Assembly: GCA_963730735.1 (NCBI GenBank)
Contig: CAVSSX010000008.1
Location: forward strand, 124,001 to 188,000
Direction: 5' to 3'
DNA from: CAVSSX01 sp963730735
GTDB taxonomy: Bacteria; Actinomycetota; Acidimicrobiia; Acidimicrobiales; RAAP-2
Length of the DNA stretch: 64,000 bases
Program-made: the position numbers and the translations under genes
Notes under the pieces: model-generated
What the model saw: the letters and a program-made list of their open reading frames with translations, nothing else
Database searches by the model: none
What the model was told of the DNA's origin: nothing
In this document: piece by piece, positions 25,837-34,772 of the stretch
How positions within the stretch are numbered: the first letter of the stretch is position 1
How the letters are laid out: the number at the start of each line of letters is the position of its first letter

Positions 25837-27749
25837 GAGAGCACCTGGTCGACCACCTCGTCGATGCTACGCCCCGTCGTGTCGAGCAACCGGGCGTCCT
25901 CGGCCATCACCAGGGGCGACGTGGCCCGGGTGGAGTCGAGGCGGTCACGTCGGGCCACCCCCTCCACCGACTCGTCGGCCCGCCGGCGGCTGCGCTCCTC
26001 GGGTGAGGCGGTGAGGAAGACCTTGAGCCGGGCCTCGGGGAAGACCACCGTGCCGATGTCCCGCCCCTCGACCACGCCGCCGCCCCGTTCCCTCACCCAC
26101 TGGCGCTGGCGCTCGACCAGGTGCCGACGCACGGCCGGGTTGGCGGCCACGATCGACACCGCCCGGCTGACCTCGGGCGAGCGGATCACCTTCGTCACGT
26201 CGACCCCGTCCAGCAGCACCGGCGGGCCCGGGATCAGCTCGGCGTCACGGGCGAGGTCGGCCACCCCCTCGCCGTCGAGGGCCAGCTGACGCTCGAGGGC
26301 GCCCCAGGCCACCGCCCGGTACATGGCCCCGGTGTCCAACCGCTCGAGGCCCAGGTGGGTGGCGACGGCCGTCGACACGGTGGACTTGCCGGCCCCGGCC
26401 GGCCCGTCGATGGCGATCACCTCGGCCGAGGAGGGGTCGACCAGGATGCCGCCCAGGCCCACCAGATGGTCGAGGAAGGTCGGATAGCTGGTCTCGACGG
26501 CGCCGAAGCCGCTGACGACCGAGGGCTCGGGATCCCCGGCCGCCAGGGCGGCGATGACCGCCGCCATGGCCATGCGGTGGTCGCCGCCACTGTCGGTGTG
26601 GGCGGGGGTCAGCCGGTCGGTGCCGTGGACCCACAGGTCGTCGCCCACCGCCTCGGCCCCGGCGCCGAACGCCCGGACCAGCTCGACGACCGCCGCCAGC
26701 CGGTCGCTCTCCTTCACCCGCAGCTCGCCCATGCCGTGGAAGACGGTGGTCCCGACGGCGCACGCCGCCGCCACGGCCAGGATCGGGACCTCGTCGAGGG
26801 ACGGGATCTCGGCCGCCTCGACGATGGTGGCCGTCAGGGGGCCGAACCGGGCCCGCACGTCGGTCACCCCGCTCCCGTCGCCCACCAGCTCGACGTCGGC
26901 CCCCATGCGCTGGAGCACCCGGACGAAGCCCACTCGCTCGGGCCCGTCGTACAGGTGCTCGACCACCACGTCGCTCCCCGGCACCACACAGGCGCCGACC
27001 ACCCAGAAGGCGGCCTGGGACGGGTCACCGGGGACGTCGATGTCGAGCGGCCGGAGGGCCGAGCGACGCAGGCGGACCTCGCGCCCGGCGCCGGTGGCCG
27101 TCACCGTGACGTCGGCGCCCGCCTCGGCCAGCAGGTCCTCGGTGTGGGTGCGGGTGGGCACCGCCTCGATCACCGCCGTGGTCCCGTCGGCGTCGAGACC
27201 GGCCAGGAGGATGGCCGACTTGACCTGGGCGCTGGCCACCGGCGAGGACCAGGTGATCCCGGTCAGCGAGCCCCCCCGCACCCGGAGCGGGGGCAGACAC
27301 CGGTCACCCTGGCCGTCCACCTGCGCCCCCATCTCCCGCAGGGGGATGGCGATGCGGTCCATGGGTCTCGACGACAACGAGGCATCGCCGACCAGCTCGG
27401 TGGTGAAGGGAAGGCCGGCCACCACGCCGGCCAGCAGGCGGAGCCCGGTGCCCGAGTTGCCGCAGTCGATCGGTCCGGGCGCCTCGTGCAGGCGGGCCCG
27501 GCCGCCGTGCACCGAGACCACCCCGCCGTCGGTCTCGACCTCGGCCCCCAGGGCCTCGATGGCGGCCCGGGTCCGGGCCACGTCGTCGCCGTCGGACAGG
27601 CCGCGGATGGTGGTGGTGCCGTCGGCCAGGGCGCCGAGCAGCAGGGCCCGGTGGGAGATGGACTTGTCCCCCGGGGTGCGCAGGCGACCTCGGAGGGCGC
27701 CGCCGGCCCGGATCTCGAGTCGTTCGGGCAGCGGTTCGAGGTCGGTCAC
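25827..27749 (-). CDS. aroA-cmk: Fused EPSP synthase (AroA) and cytidylate kinase (Cmk)
   Basis: This is one 640-residue chain. Residues 1 to about 430 are 3-phosphoshikimate 1-carboxyvinyltransferase of the shikimate pathway: TPGDKSISHRALLLGALADG, DCGNSGTGLRLLAG, RPMDRIAIPLREMGAQ and the LRVKESDRLAAV block. Residues from about 435 are cytidylate kinase, which phosphorylates CMP and dCMP: AIDGPAGAGKSTVSTAVA, LDTGAMYRAVAW, GRDIGTVVFPEA and RRADE. No stop or frame change separates the halves and the linker is only a few residues. ATG 27749 overlaps the tyrA stop by 4 nt. Such fusions are annotated in some other bacteria; in most Actinobacteria the genes are separate. Confidence 0.95.
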   Translation of the reverse strand: MTDLEPLPERLEIRAGGALRGRLRTPGDKSISHRALLLGALADGTTTIRGLSDGDDVARTRAAIEALGAEVETDGGVVSVHGGRARLHEAPGPIDCGNSGTGLRLLAGVVAGLPFTTELVGDASLSSRPMDRIAIPLREMGAQVDGQGDRCLPPLRVRGGSLTGITWSSPVASAQVKSAILLAGLDADGTTAVIEAVPTRTHTEDLLAEAGADVTVTATGAGREVRLRRSALRPLDIDVPGDPSQAAFWVVGACVVPGSDVVVEHLYDGPERVGFVRVLQRMGADVELVGDGSGVTDVRARFGPLTATIVEAAEIPSLDEVPILAVAAACAVGTTVFHGMGELRVKESDRLAAVVELVRAFGAGAEAVGDDLWVHGTDRLTPAHTDSGGDHRMAMAAVIAALAAGDPEPSVVSGFGAVETSYPTFLDHLVGLGGILVDPSSAEVIAIDGPAGAGKSTVSTAVATHLGLERLDTGAMYRAVAWGALERQLALDGEGVADLARDAELIPGPPVLLDGVDVTKVIRSPEVSRAVSIVAANPAVRRHLVERQRQWVRERGGGVVEGRDIGTVVFPEARLKVFLTASPEERSRRRADESVEGVARRDRLDSTRATSPLVMAEDARLLDTTGRSIDEVVDQVLSWL

Positions 27750-28888
27750 GAGAGCATCCCGATGGTGCAGCGGTGGCCCCGGTCGAGGATGCCCTGGTGC
27801 AGGGTGGCCGCCTGCTCGGCGTCGACCACCAGGACGAGGACACCCCGGGGGCCCTCGGCCGAGTGGGCGATCTCGATGTCGTAGATGTTGACCCCGAGGT
27901 CACCGGCCAGCGAGGTCAGCTCGCCCAGGACGCCGGAGCGGTCGGGCACCGGCACCCGGAGCTCGGCCAGGTGGTCGGGACGGGTGGCACGGGCCGGGAG
28001 CGCCCGCCGGGCCTCCGAGGCCCGCCCGAGCAGGCGCAGGAGCTCCTCACGGTCGCCGTGGGCCACCGAGTTCCGGACCACCTCGAGATCGGCCACCAGG
28101 CGGTCCAGGGTGGCCACGATGGCCGCCGCGTTGTCGTGGCAGACGTCGGGCCAGATGCCCGGGTGCCCGGCGGCGACCCGGGTCATGTCCCGGAATCCCC
28201 CGGCGGCCAGCCGCAGCAGGGCCCCGTCGGTCTCGGCCCCCTCGCTGGCCTCGTTCATGAGGGTGGCCGCCACCAGGTGGGGGACGTGGGAGACCACGGC
28301 CACCAGGCGGTCGTGATCGGCCGCCGACAGGGCCACCACCTCGGCGCCCAGCTCGTTGACCACGGCCTGGAGGCGCACGAAGGCCTGAGGGTCGGTGTCG
28401 ATGGTCGGGGTGAGCACCCAGGTGGCCCCCACGAACAGGTCGGGGTCGGCCCCGGCCAGCCCGATCTGTTCGGAACCGGCCATCGGGTGGCCGCCCACGA
28501 AGCGGGGGTGGGGCACGGCCCGGACGACCGGCGCCTTCACGCCGCTCACGTCGGAGACCACCAGGTCGTCCCGACGGTCGGGGTCGGCCAGGAAGGCGGC
28601 GGCCAGGGGGCCGGCGGCCGACGCCGGGGTGGCGATGAGGATCAGCTCGGCCCCGAGGTCGTCGCCGACGGCGTCGACCACACCCTGGGCCAGGGCTGCC
28701 GCCTGGCGCTCGGGGTCCTCGTCGCGGCCGGTGACGTGCCAGCCGCGGGCCCGCAGCGCCAGGCCCAACGAGCCGCCGATGAGGCCGACCCCGACGACCA
28801 GGACCCGGGGCGGCCGGTCGGCGGCGTCGGCCGGCGATCCCGAGGCGACTCCCGCCGGTCCCGGCGCCCCCTCAGGCGGGGAGGTCAT
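27746..28888 (-). CDS. tyrA: Prephenate dehydrogenase with C-terminal ACT domain
   Basis: This enzyme makes 4-hydroxyphenylpyruvate for tyrosine. The 380-residue chain has the NAD-binding GVGLIGGSLGLALRARGW, SDVSGVKAPVV, FVGGHPMAGSEQ, AVVSHVPHLVA and RDMTRVAAGHPGIW. An ACT domain (VPDRSGVLGELTSLAGDLGVNI) at the end suggests feedback control by tyrosine. ATG 28888 is preferred (17-nt overlap with aroH); ATG 28921 would overlap by 50 nt. It sits between aroH and aroA-cmk, so three aromatic-pathway steps are together. Confidence 0.92.
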   Translation of the reverse strand: MTSPPEGAPGPAGVASGSPADAADRPPRVLVVGVGLIGGSLGLALRARGWHVTGRDEDPERQAAALAQGVVDAVGDDLGAELILIATPASAAGPLAAAFLADPDRRDDLVVSDVSGVKAPVVRAVPHPRFVGGHPMAGSEQIGLAGADPDLFVGATWVLTPTIDTDPQAFVRLQAVVNELGAEVVALSAADHDRLVAVVSHVPHLVAATLMNEASEGAETDGALLRLAAGGFRDMTRVAAGHPGIWPDVCHDNAAAIVATLDRLVADLEVVRNSVAHGDREELLRLLGRASEARRALPARATRPDHLAELRVPVPDRSGVLGELTSLAGDLGVNIYDIEIAHSAEGPRGVLVLVVDAEQAATLHQGILDRGHRCTIGMLS

Positions 28889-29246
28889 CGCGGAGCCCTG
28901 CGGCCCCGTGGAGGTAGACATGCCGGAGCTCGTCGCGGGCGAGGGTCGTCTCCACGTGCAGGAGCGCCCGGATGCACAGGGGCATCGACCCCGGGACGGC
29001 GATCTCGGCCGCACAGAGCAGGGGGACGGCGCCGAAGCCGATGCCCCGGGCGGCGGTGGCCGGGAAGGTCGACACCACGTCGGCCGTGGCCGTGAAGAGG
29101 ATCGAGACGATGTCGTCCTCGACCAGGTGGTTGCGCTCCAGGAGGGTGGTGAGCAGCTCCTGGGTGCGGGCGTTCACCTGCTCGGTGGTGTCCTCGTCGA
29201 CGGTGGTGGCACCACGGAGGGCGCGAAAGGCCAGGCGTTCGGGCAT
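28872..29246 (-). CDS. aroH: Monofunctional chorismate mutase (AroH class)
   Basis: This 124-residue protein matches the trimeric Bacillus AroH type: ALRGATTVDEDT, SILFTATADVVSTFPA, VPLLCAAEIAVPGSMPLCIR, LLHVET and HVYLHGAAGLRDD. The active-site Arg, Glu and Cys positions of the family are present. It converts chorismate to prephenate, the substrate of the next gene. The start is ATG 29246, 12 nt after rluB. Confidence 0.94.
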   Translation of the reverse strand: MPERLAFRALRGATTVDEDTTEQVNARTQELLTTLLERNHLVEDDIVSILFTATADVVSTFPATAARGIGFGAVPLLCAAEIAVPGSMPLCIRALLHVETTLARDELRHVYLHGAAGLRDDLPA

Positions 29247-29258
29247 CGGCCGTGCATG

Positions 29259-30062
29259 CTACCGCTGGCCGCCGGGCTCCCGGCGGGGCGGTCGGACGGG
29301 GCGTTGGTGACGGGCGGCGGTGGCCAGCGCCCGGACCTCCTCGTCGCCCAGCGAGCGCCACGCGCCGGGCTGGAGGTCGGGATCGGCCAGCGGCCCGATC
29401 CGGGTGCGGACCAGCCGCCGGACCGGGTGCCCGACCGTCTCGCACATGCGACGGACCTGGCGGTTCCGGCCCTCGTGGATGACGATCCGCAGCACTCCGG
29501 GCGAGAGGACCCCGACCTTGGCCGGCGCCGTCGGACCGTCCTCGAGCTCGACCCCGTCGCGCAGCGCCCGCAGGGCCCCGGCCGAGGGGGTGCCGACCAC
29601 GTGGGCCACGTACTCCTTGGGCACGCCGTAGGAAGGGTGCGACAGGAGCTGGGCCAGGTCGCCGTCGTTGGTCAAGAGCAACAGGCCCTCGGTGTCCATG
29701 TCCAGTCGGCCGACCGGGAACACCCGGGGCTCGGACGGCACCAGCTCGACCACCGTCGGGCGGCCCTCGGGGTCCGACGCCGTGGTCACCACCCCGGCCG
29801 GCTTGTTGAGCAGGTAGTGGACCAGGCCGGCGGCCACGGCGATGGGGACCCCGTCGACCGCGACGTGGGCCCGGGCGGTGTCCACCCGTTGGCCGAGGAC
29901 GGCCCGCTGGCCGTCGACCGTGACCCGGCCGTCGGCGATCAGGTCGTCGCAGACCCGACGGCTCCCGAGCCCGGCTCGCGACAGGATCTTCTGGAGGCGC
30001 TCACCCTCGGCGGCCGGCCCACTCGGGGCCTCGACCGGCGGGCCGTCGGGTGTCTCGGGCAC
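29259..30062 (-). CDS. rluB: 23S rRNA pseudouridine synthase, RluB/RsuA family
   Basis: This 267-residue protein has an N-terminal S4 RNA-binding domain (RLQKILSRAGLGSRRVCDDLI) and a pseudouridine synthase domain with the catalytic Asp in GRLDMDTEGLLLLTNDGD. Also present are VIHEGRNRQVRRM and RLVRTRIGPL. The tail is Arg/Pro-rich. It follows scpB by 12 nt, the usual order in Gram-positive bacteria. Confidence 0.93.
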   Translation of the reverse strand: MPETPDGPPVEAPSGPAAEGERLQKILSRAGLGSRRVCDDLIADGRVTVDGQRAVLGQRVDTARAHVAVDGVPIAVAAGLVHYLLNKPAGVVTTASDPEGRPTVVELVPSEPRVFPVGRLDMDTEGLLLLTNDGDLAQLLSHPSYGVPKEYVAHVVGTPSAGALRALRDGVELEDGPTAPAKVGVLSPGVLRIVIHEGRNRQVRRMCETVGHPVRRLVRTRIGPLADPDLQPGAWRSLGDEEVRALATAARHQRPVRPPRREPGGQR

Positions 30063-30074
30063 GGGTGGCCCGGG

Positions 30075-30662
30075 TCAGTCGTTGTCGGCGAGGCCGTCGG
30101 CCGCCGGGCGGAGACGGTTCTCCAGTTCCCCCACCACCTCGGGACCGGGCAGGAAGTCCTCGACCGCCGGGAGCTGGCCGACGTCGTGCAGCCCCAGGCG
30201 TTCCAAGAACAGCTCGGTGGTGCCGTAGAGGACGGGCTGGCCCGGGCCCTCGGCCCGCCCCACCGCCTCGATGTAGCCCCGCTGTTCCAACAGCCGGACG
30301 ACACCGTCCACGTTGACCCCGCGGAGGGCCGAGACCTGGGCCCGCGACACTGGTTGGCGGTAGGCCACGATGGCCAGGGTCTCGAGGGCGGCCGTCGACA
30401 GCCGGTGGCTCACGTCGCGGTTGGCGAAGCGCTCGACGAACGGTGCCTGGTCGGGGTGGGTCTGGAAGCGGTAGCCGCCGGCGACCCGGGCCAGGACGAA
30501 GCCCCGGTCCTGCTGCTCGTACCAGCCGGCCAGCTCGTCGCACACGGCCGTCACCCGTTCGACCGGCTCCTCCAGCAGCTCGGCCAACAAGCTCGGCGGC
30601 ACCGGCTCGACGGCGACCAGGATGACGGCCTCGGCCGCCCGGCGGATCTCCTCAGCCGTCAT
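30075..30662 (-). CDS. scpB: Segregation and condensation protein B
   Basis: This 195-residue winged-helix protein has AAEAVILVAVEPVPPSLLAELL, RGFVLARVAGGYRFQT, the LSTAALETLAIVAYRQPVSRAQV core, and GVNVDGVVRLLEQRGYIE. It is the kleisin-associated subunit of the SMC-ScpA-ScpB condensin, which compacts and separates chromosomes. ATG 30662 overlaps the scpA end by 11 nt. Confidence 0.95.
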   Translation of the reverse strand: MTAEEIRRAAEAVILVAVEPVPPSLLAELLEEPVERVTAVCDELAGWYEQQDRGFVLARVAGGYRFQTHPDQAPFVERFANRDVSHRLSTAALETLAIVAYRQPVSRAQVSALRGVNVDGVVRLLEQRGYIEAVGRAEGPGQPVLYGTTELFLERLGLHDVGQLPAVEDFLPGPEVVGELENRLRPAADGLADND

Positions 30663-31455
30663 AGCTGTCGAGCTGGTCGTGGTCGACGAAACCGCCGCCG
30701 CCGACCGGCGCCAGCTCCCGCTGGTCGTCGTCGACCCAGGCCACGTCCATGTCCCCGAAGGTCCGCCCCTGGTGCAGGTCGACCCGGCCCAGCTTGCACA
30801 GCTCGAGCAGGGCCAGGAAGTGGACGATGACCTCCATGCGGGTCGTGAGGTGCTCGGTGAGGGCCCGGAACGACGTGCCGCCCCGGGGCAGCCGGCGGAG
30901 GAGCTGGTCGACCGCCTCGGCCACGGTGACCGAGTCGACGGTGACGTGGGACAGGTCGACCCGGGGGGCCGGTCGCTCGGCGGTGGCCCGCAGGTAGGCC
31001 TGGGCCAGCGTCTCGGGCAGGACCCCGGCCAACAGGTCCGGGGCGTGCACGGTGAAGCCCTCGTCGAGGCCGACCTCGCGCGGGATCGAGGCCGAGGCCT
31101 GCTCGATGAGGGCCACGAAGGCGTCGGCGGCGGCGGCGTAGGCCCGGCACTCGAGCAGCCGGGCCAGCAGCAGGTCCCGCTCCTCCCAGCCCACCAGCTC
31201 CTCCTCGTCCTCGACGACGTCGGGACCGGGCAGCAGGCGCTGGGACTTCATCTCGATCAGGATGGCCGCCACCAGGAGGAACTCGGACAGCGTGTCCATG
31301 CTCATGGCCTCGCGCTCGGCCACCAGCTCGGCCACGAAGGCGTCGATGACCGGGGCGAGCGGGATGTCCAGCACGTCCATCTCGTGGGTCGAGATCAGGT
31401 GCAGCAGCAGGTCGATGGGGCCCTCGAAGGCCGGACTGGTGACGCGATACGGCAT
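30652..31455 (-). CDS. scpA: Segregation and condensation protein A (kleisin)
   Basis: This 267-residue kleisin has the conserved N-terminal FEGPIDLLLHLISTHEMDVLD, LSEFLLVAAILIEMKSQRLLP, an acidic middle, and a C-terminal winged helix (EVIVHFLALLELCKLGRVDL). It bridges SMC heads and binds ScpB. The start is ATG 31455 (MPYRVTSPAFEGP). It begins the minus-strand run and is divergent from trpS across about 90 bp, where both promoters must lie. Confidence 0.95.
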   Translation of the reverse strand: MPYRVTSPAFEGPIDLLLHLISTHEMDVLDIPLAPVIDAFVAELVAEREAMSMDTLSEFLLVAAILIEMKSQRLLPGPDVVEDEEELVGWEERDLLLARLLECRAYAAAADAFVALIEQASASIPREVGLDEGFTVHAPDLLAGVLPETLAQAYLRATAERPAPRVDLSHVTVDSVTVAEAVDQLLRRLPRGGTSFRALTEHLTTRMEVIVHFLALLELCKLGRVDLHQGRTFGDMDVAWVDDDQRELAPVGGGGFVDHDQLDSYDG

Positions 31456-31544
31456 TGGTTCGACCCTACCGAACGGGCGCCCCGAGGTGGCGCACCCTCG
31501 CGGCGGACCGGACGGCGCGGCCGGTCCCCCTACGATGGCTCGCC

Positions 31545-32525
31545 ATGGCCAGAGTGTTTTCGGGCGTCCAACCATCCGGTGAGCTGCATCTCGGCAACTA
31601 CCTCGGCGCGCTGCGCAACTGGGTCCGCCACCAGGCGGACAACGACGCCATCTACTGCATCGTCGACCTGCACGCCCTGACGCTCGAGATCGACCCGGCC
31701 GAGCTGCGGTCCCGGACCCTCGAGCTGGCGGTCAACCTGCTGGCCATCGGCCTCGATCCCGAGGTCTGCACCCTGTTCGTCCAGTCCCACGTGCCCGAGC
31801 ACGCCCGCCTGGCGTGGCTGCTCGAGTGCACCGCCTCGATGGGCGAGCTCCGGCGGATGACCCAGTTCAAGGACAAGGGGGCCGGCCAGGAGAGCGCCCG
31901 GGTCGGGCTCTTCACCTATCCCGTCCTCCAGGCGGCCGACATCGTGCTCTACGACGCCGAGCAGGTGCCGGTGGGCGAGGACCAGCGCCAGCACCTCGAG
32001 CTGGCCCGGGACCTGGCCATTCGCTTCAACCACCGCTACGGCCCCACGTTCACCGTCCCCGAGTCGGTGAACCCGGCCGTCGGGGCCCGGGTGATGGACC
32101 TCCAGCACCCCGAGCGCAAGATGTCCAAGTCCGTGGACTCGCCCCTCGGGACGGTGGGCATCCTGGACGACCCGAAGGAGATCGAGCGCAAGGTCAAGAA
32201 GGCGGTGACCGACAACGACGGCGAGGTGCGCTACGACCGCGAGGCCAAGCCCGGGCTGGCCAACCTGCTCGAGCTGCTGGCGGCGGCCACCGACCGCTCG
32301 CCGGTCGACGTGGCGGCCGGCTACGGGCGCTACGGCGACTTGAAGCGCGACGTGGCCGAGGCGCTGGTCGAGCTGCTGGGGCCCATCCAGGAGCGCCGCA
32401 CCGCCCTCGTGGCCGACCCCGGGGCGGTCGAGCGGATCCTGGCCGTCGGGGCCGAGCGGGCCGGGAGCATCGCCGCCGTCACCTACCGCCGGGCGGCCGA
32501 CGCCATGGGGCTGCTGGCCCCCTGA
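31545..32525 (+). CDS. trpS: Tryptophanyl-tRNA synthetase
   Basis: This 326-residue class I synthetase has the HIGH-like PSGELHLGNYLGALRNW, DLHALT, MTQFKDKG, PVLQAADIVLYDAEQVPVGEDQRQH and the KMSKS loop in HPERKMSKSVDSPLGT. The start is ATG 31545 (MARVFSGVQPSG); the upstream in-frame region to 31455 overlaps scpA. It charges tRNA-Trp. Confidence 0.96.
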   Translation: MARVFSGVQPSGELHLGNYLGALRNWVRHQADNDAIYCIVDLHALTLEIDPAELRSRTLELAVNLLAIGLDPEVCTLFVQSHVPEHARLAWLLECTASMGELRRMTQFKDKGAGQESARVGLFTYPVLQAADIVLYDAEQVPVGEDQRQHLELARDLAIRFNHRYGPTFTVPESVNPAVGARVMDLQHPERKMSKSVDSPLGTVGILDDPKEIERKVKKAVTDNDGEVRYDREAKPGLANLLELLAAATDRSPVDVAAGYGRYGDLKRDVAEALVELLGPIQERRTALVADPGAVERILAVGAERAGSIAAVTYRRAADAMGLLAP

Positions 32526-32549
32526 CCGACCGCTGCCGGTGGGCTCGGC

Positions 32550-33416
32550 TCAGGAGCCGACGCCGAGCAGGTTGAGCCAGAGATCCTCGATCTCGCCGTA
32601 GAGCCGGGAGAGCAGGCTCTCGCCGCCGACGTGGATGGTGGCGGCGAGCAGCACGGCCACCAGCAGCAGCGGCATGGCGAACTGGCGGAAGCGCAGGTAG
32701 CCGTCCCACAGGTGCCGGGGCAGGGCCCGCTCGATCACCACCGAGCCGTCGAGCGGCGGGATGGGCAGCAGGTTGAAGATGGCCAGCAGCAGGTTGGCCA
32801 GGCCCAGGTAGAAGACGATCCGCACCCAGAGCGGGGTGGCGTCGAGGGTGATGCCCGGCGGCACCGTGTAGAGCCGGAACAACAGGGCCGACGCGGCCAC
32901 CAGCACCAGGTTGGTGGCCGGCCCGGCCAGGGCCACCAGCACGCCCTGGTTGCGCGGCGAGCGCAGGCGCGACGGGTTGACCGGCACCGGCTTGGCCCAC
33001 CCGAAGAAGCCGAAGCCACCGAGGATCATGAGGGCCGGCACGATCAGGGTGCCGACCACGTCGACGTGGGCGATGGGGTTGAAGGTCAGCCGCCCGGCCC
33101 GCTTGGCCGTGTCGTCACCGAAGGCCAGGGCCACCCAGCCGTGGGCCACCTCGTGCAGCATGATCGACGGGATGATGGCCAAAAAGACGATCAGGCTGTC
33201 GCTCGAGACACGGTGCGACGACAGCAGGACGGCGACCACGGCCACGATGGCCACCAGCCACAGGGCGTTGCGCCGGCTCAGCCCGGCGATGGTCCCGGTC
33301 CCGCCGCCCGGACGCCCCGGCCCGCCGCCCGGCCCCGCACCCCGGGCCTCTCGGCCGGGCGGGATGTACTGGCCGCTCACCGGCGGCGGTTGCCACGACG
33401 GGTTGGTGTCGCTCAT
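32550..33416 (-). CDS. Site-2 protease family (M50) membrane metalloprotease
   Basis: This 288-residue protein has a Gly/Pro-rich N-terminal stretch and then several membrane helices. The zinc motif HEVAHGW is in the first helix pair, and the second motif LLPIPPLDGSVV supplies the third ligand. Its layout fits the small actinobacterial Rip-like M50 proteins without PDZ. The substrate is unknown. The start ATG 33416 directly abuts the stop of the DksA-like gene. Confidence 0.88.
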   Translation of the reverse strand: MSDTNPSWQPPPVSGQYIPPGREARGAGPGGGPGRPGGGTGTIAGLSRRNALWLVAIVAVVAVLLSSHRVSSDSLIVFLAIIPSIMLHEVAHGWVALAFGDDTAKRAGRLTFNPIAHVDVVGTLIVPALMILGGFGFFGWAKPVPVNPSRLRSPRNQGVLVALAGPATNLVLVAASALLFRLYTVPPGITLDATPLWVRIVFYLGLANLLLAIFNLLPIPPLDGSVVIERALPRHLWDGYLRFRQFAMPLLLVAVLLAATIHVGGESLLSRLYGEIEDLWLNLLGVGS

Positions 33417-33803
33417 CTACGGACGAGAAGCGCAGGCCATGCAGCGTCGGGCGGCCGGCATGGCCTCCAGCCGGGCGGCCCCGATGGGCTCGTGGCAGAC
33501 CTCGCAGACGCCGTAGGTGCCGTCGGCCAGTCGGGCCAGCGCCGCCTCCACGTCGGCCAGCGTCTCGCGCAGCTCGCCGGCCAGGACCTCGGCCTCGCCC
33601 CGCTCGGCCGTCACCTGGCTGGTGTCGGCGAAGTTGGCGTCGTAGTTGAGGCCCCCGGCGTCACCGAAGCCGAGCTCGGCCAGCTGGCGGTGCAGGTCGG
33701 CGCGCTCGTGCTCCAAGAGGTCGGCGAAGTCGACCGTCGGCCCGTCGACGGTGCCGCCGACGGGGGTGGCCGGCGAACCGGCGCTCGAGCTCTCGGGTGA
33801 CAT
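33417..33803 (-). CDS. TraR/DksA-type C4 zinc-finger protein
   Basis: This 128-residue protein has a coiled-coil-like N-terminal part (LLEHERADLHRQLAELGFGD), LADVEAALARLADGTYGVCEVC and the C4 zinc finger CEVCHEPIG to CMAC. It resembles actinobacterial DksA/TraR proteins; binding in the RNA polymerase secondary channel is known for DksA but not shown for this group. It is coupled to the M50 gene downstream. Confidence 0.88.
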   Translation of the reverse strand: MSPESSSAGSPATPVGGTVDGPTVDFADLLEHERADLHRQLAELGFGDAGGLNYDANFADTSQVTAERGEAEVLAGELRETLADVEAALARLADGTYGVCEVCHEPIGAARLEAMPAARRCMACASRP

Positions 33804-33839
33804 GCAACCAGCATACGGACTGGGCAGCCAGGGAGTTCG

Positions 33840-34766
33840 TCAACCGCCCCCGGCGCGGGGATGGGCGTGTTCGTAGGCGCTCCGCAGATGTTCGGCCGAC
33901 ACCTTGGTGTACAGCTGGGTGGTGGCGATGGAGGCGTGGCCCAGCATCTCCTGGACCACCCGGATGTCGGCCCCCCGGGCCAGCATGTGGGTGGCGCACG
34001 AGTGGCGGAGCACGTGGGGGCTCACGTGCTCGGCCAGCCCGGCCCGTTCGGCGTGGTGCCGGACGATGAGATGGGCCCCCTGGCGGGTCAGCCGGCTCCC
34101 CCGCTGGTTGAGGAAGACCGCCTCACCGTCGCTCCGGCGTTGCCAGCGGGTCGGGGCCAGGCGGTCCCGCCCCCCCGGGGCCAGCCAGGCCGTGAGGGCG
34201 GCGTCGGCCAGCCGACCCAGGGGCACCAGCCGCTCCTTGGACCCCTTCCCGTACAGCCGCAGCAGCCCCTCGCCCCCGGCCAGGTCGGTCAGGTCCAGCC
34301 CGACGGCCTCGGAGACCCGGGCCCCCGTGCCGTACAGCAGCTCGAGCAGGGCCCGATCCCGGAGGGCCAGCGGGTCGTCGCCCACCGGGGCGGCCAGGAG
34401 GGCGGCGGCCTGTTCCTCGGTCAGCGCCTTGGGTAGCCGGGCCGGGATCTTGGTCCCCTCGAGGTCCGAGGTCGGGTCGACGGTGGCCGTCCCCTCGTCG
34501 AGCAGGAAGTGGTGCAGGCCCCGGAGCACCGAGGTGGCCCGGGCCAGTGACGGGGCGCTGGCCCCGCGCCGGCGCAGATCGGCCAGGTAGGCCTCGACGT
34601 CGTCGGGCCGGGCCTCGCTCGGACGGCGGCCCAGGCTGGCCAGCCGGGCCTCGTAGGGCACCAGGTCGCGCCGGTAGGCCAGGATGGTGTTGCGGGCCCG
34701 GCCCCGCTCGACGGCCAGCCAGGACAGGTACTCCTCGACCTCGGGCGAGAGCGCCGTGGTGGGCAC
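33840..34766 (-). CDS. xerD: Site-specific tyrosine recombinase XerD
   Basis: This 308-residue protein has the N-terminal SAM-like domain (EEYLSWLAVERGRARNTILAYRR region) and the catalytic domain. The catalytic residues are Arg in GTGARVSEAVGL, Lys in YGKGSKERLVPLG, HxxR in VLRHSCATHML, and His/Trp-position plus Tyr in LGHASIATTQLYTKV. It resolves chromosome dimers with XerC at dif. It is close to pyrG and the Nudix gene as in M. tuberculosis Rv1699-Rv1701, so it is chromosomal rather than phage-borne. Confidence 0.94.
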   Translation of the reverse strand: MPTTALSPEVEEYLSWLAVERGRARNTILAYRRDLVPYEARLASLGRRPSEARPDDVEAYLADLRRRGASAPSLARATSVLRGLHHFLLDEGTATVDPTSDLEGTKIPARLPKALTEEQAAALLAAPVGDDPLALRDRALLELLYGTGARVSEAVGLDLTDLAGGEGLLRLYGKGSKERLVPLGRLADAALTAWLAPGGRDRLAPTRWQRRSDGEAVFLNQRGSRLTRQGAHLIVRHHAERAGLAEHVSPHVLRHSCATHMLARGADIRVVQEMLGHASIATTQLYTKVSAEHLRSAYEHAHPRAGGG

Positions 34767-34772
34767 GGGACC

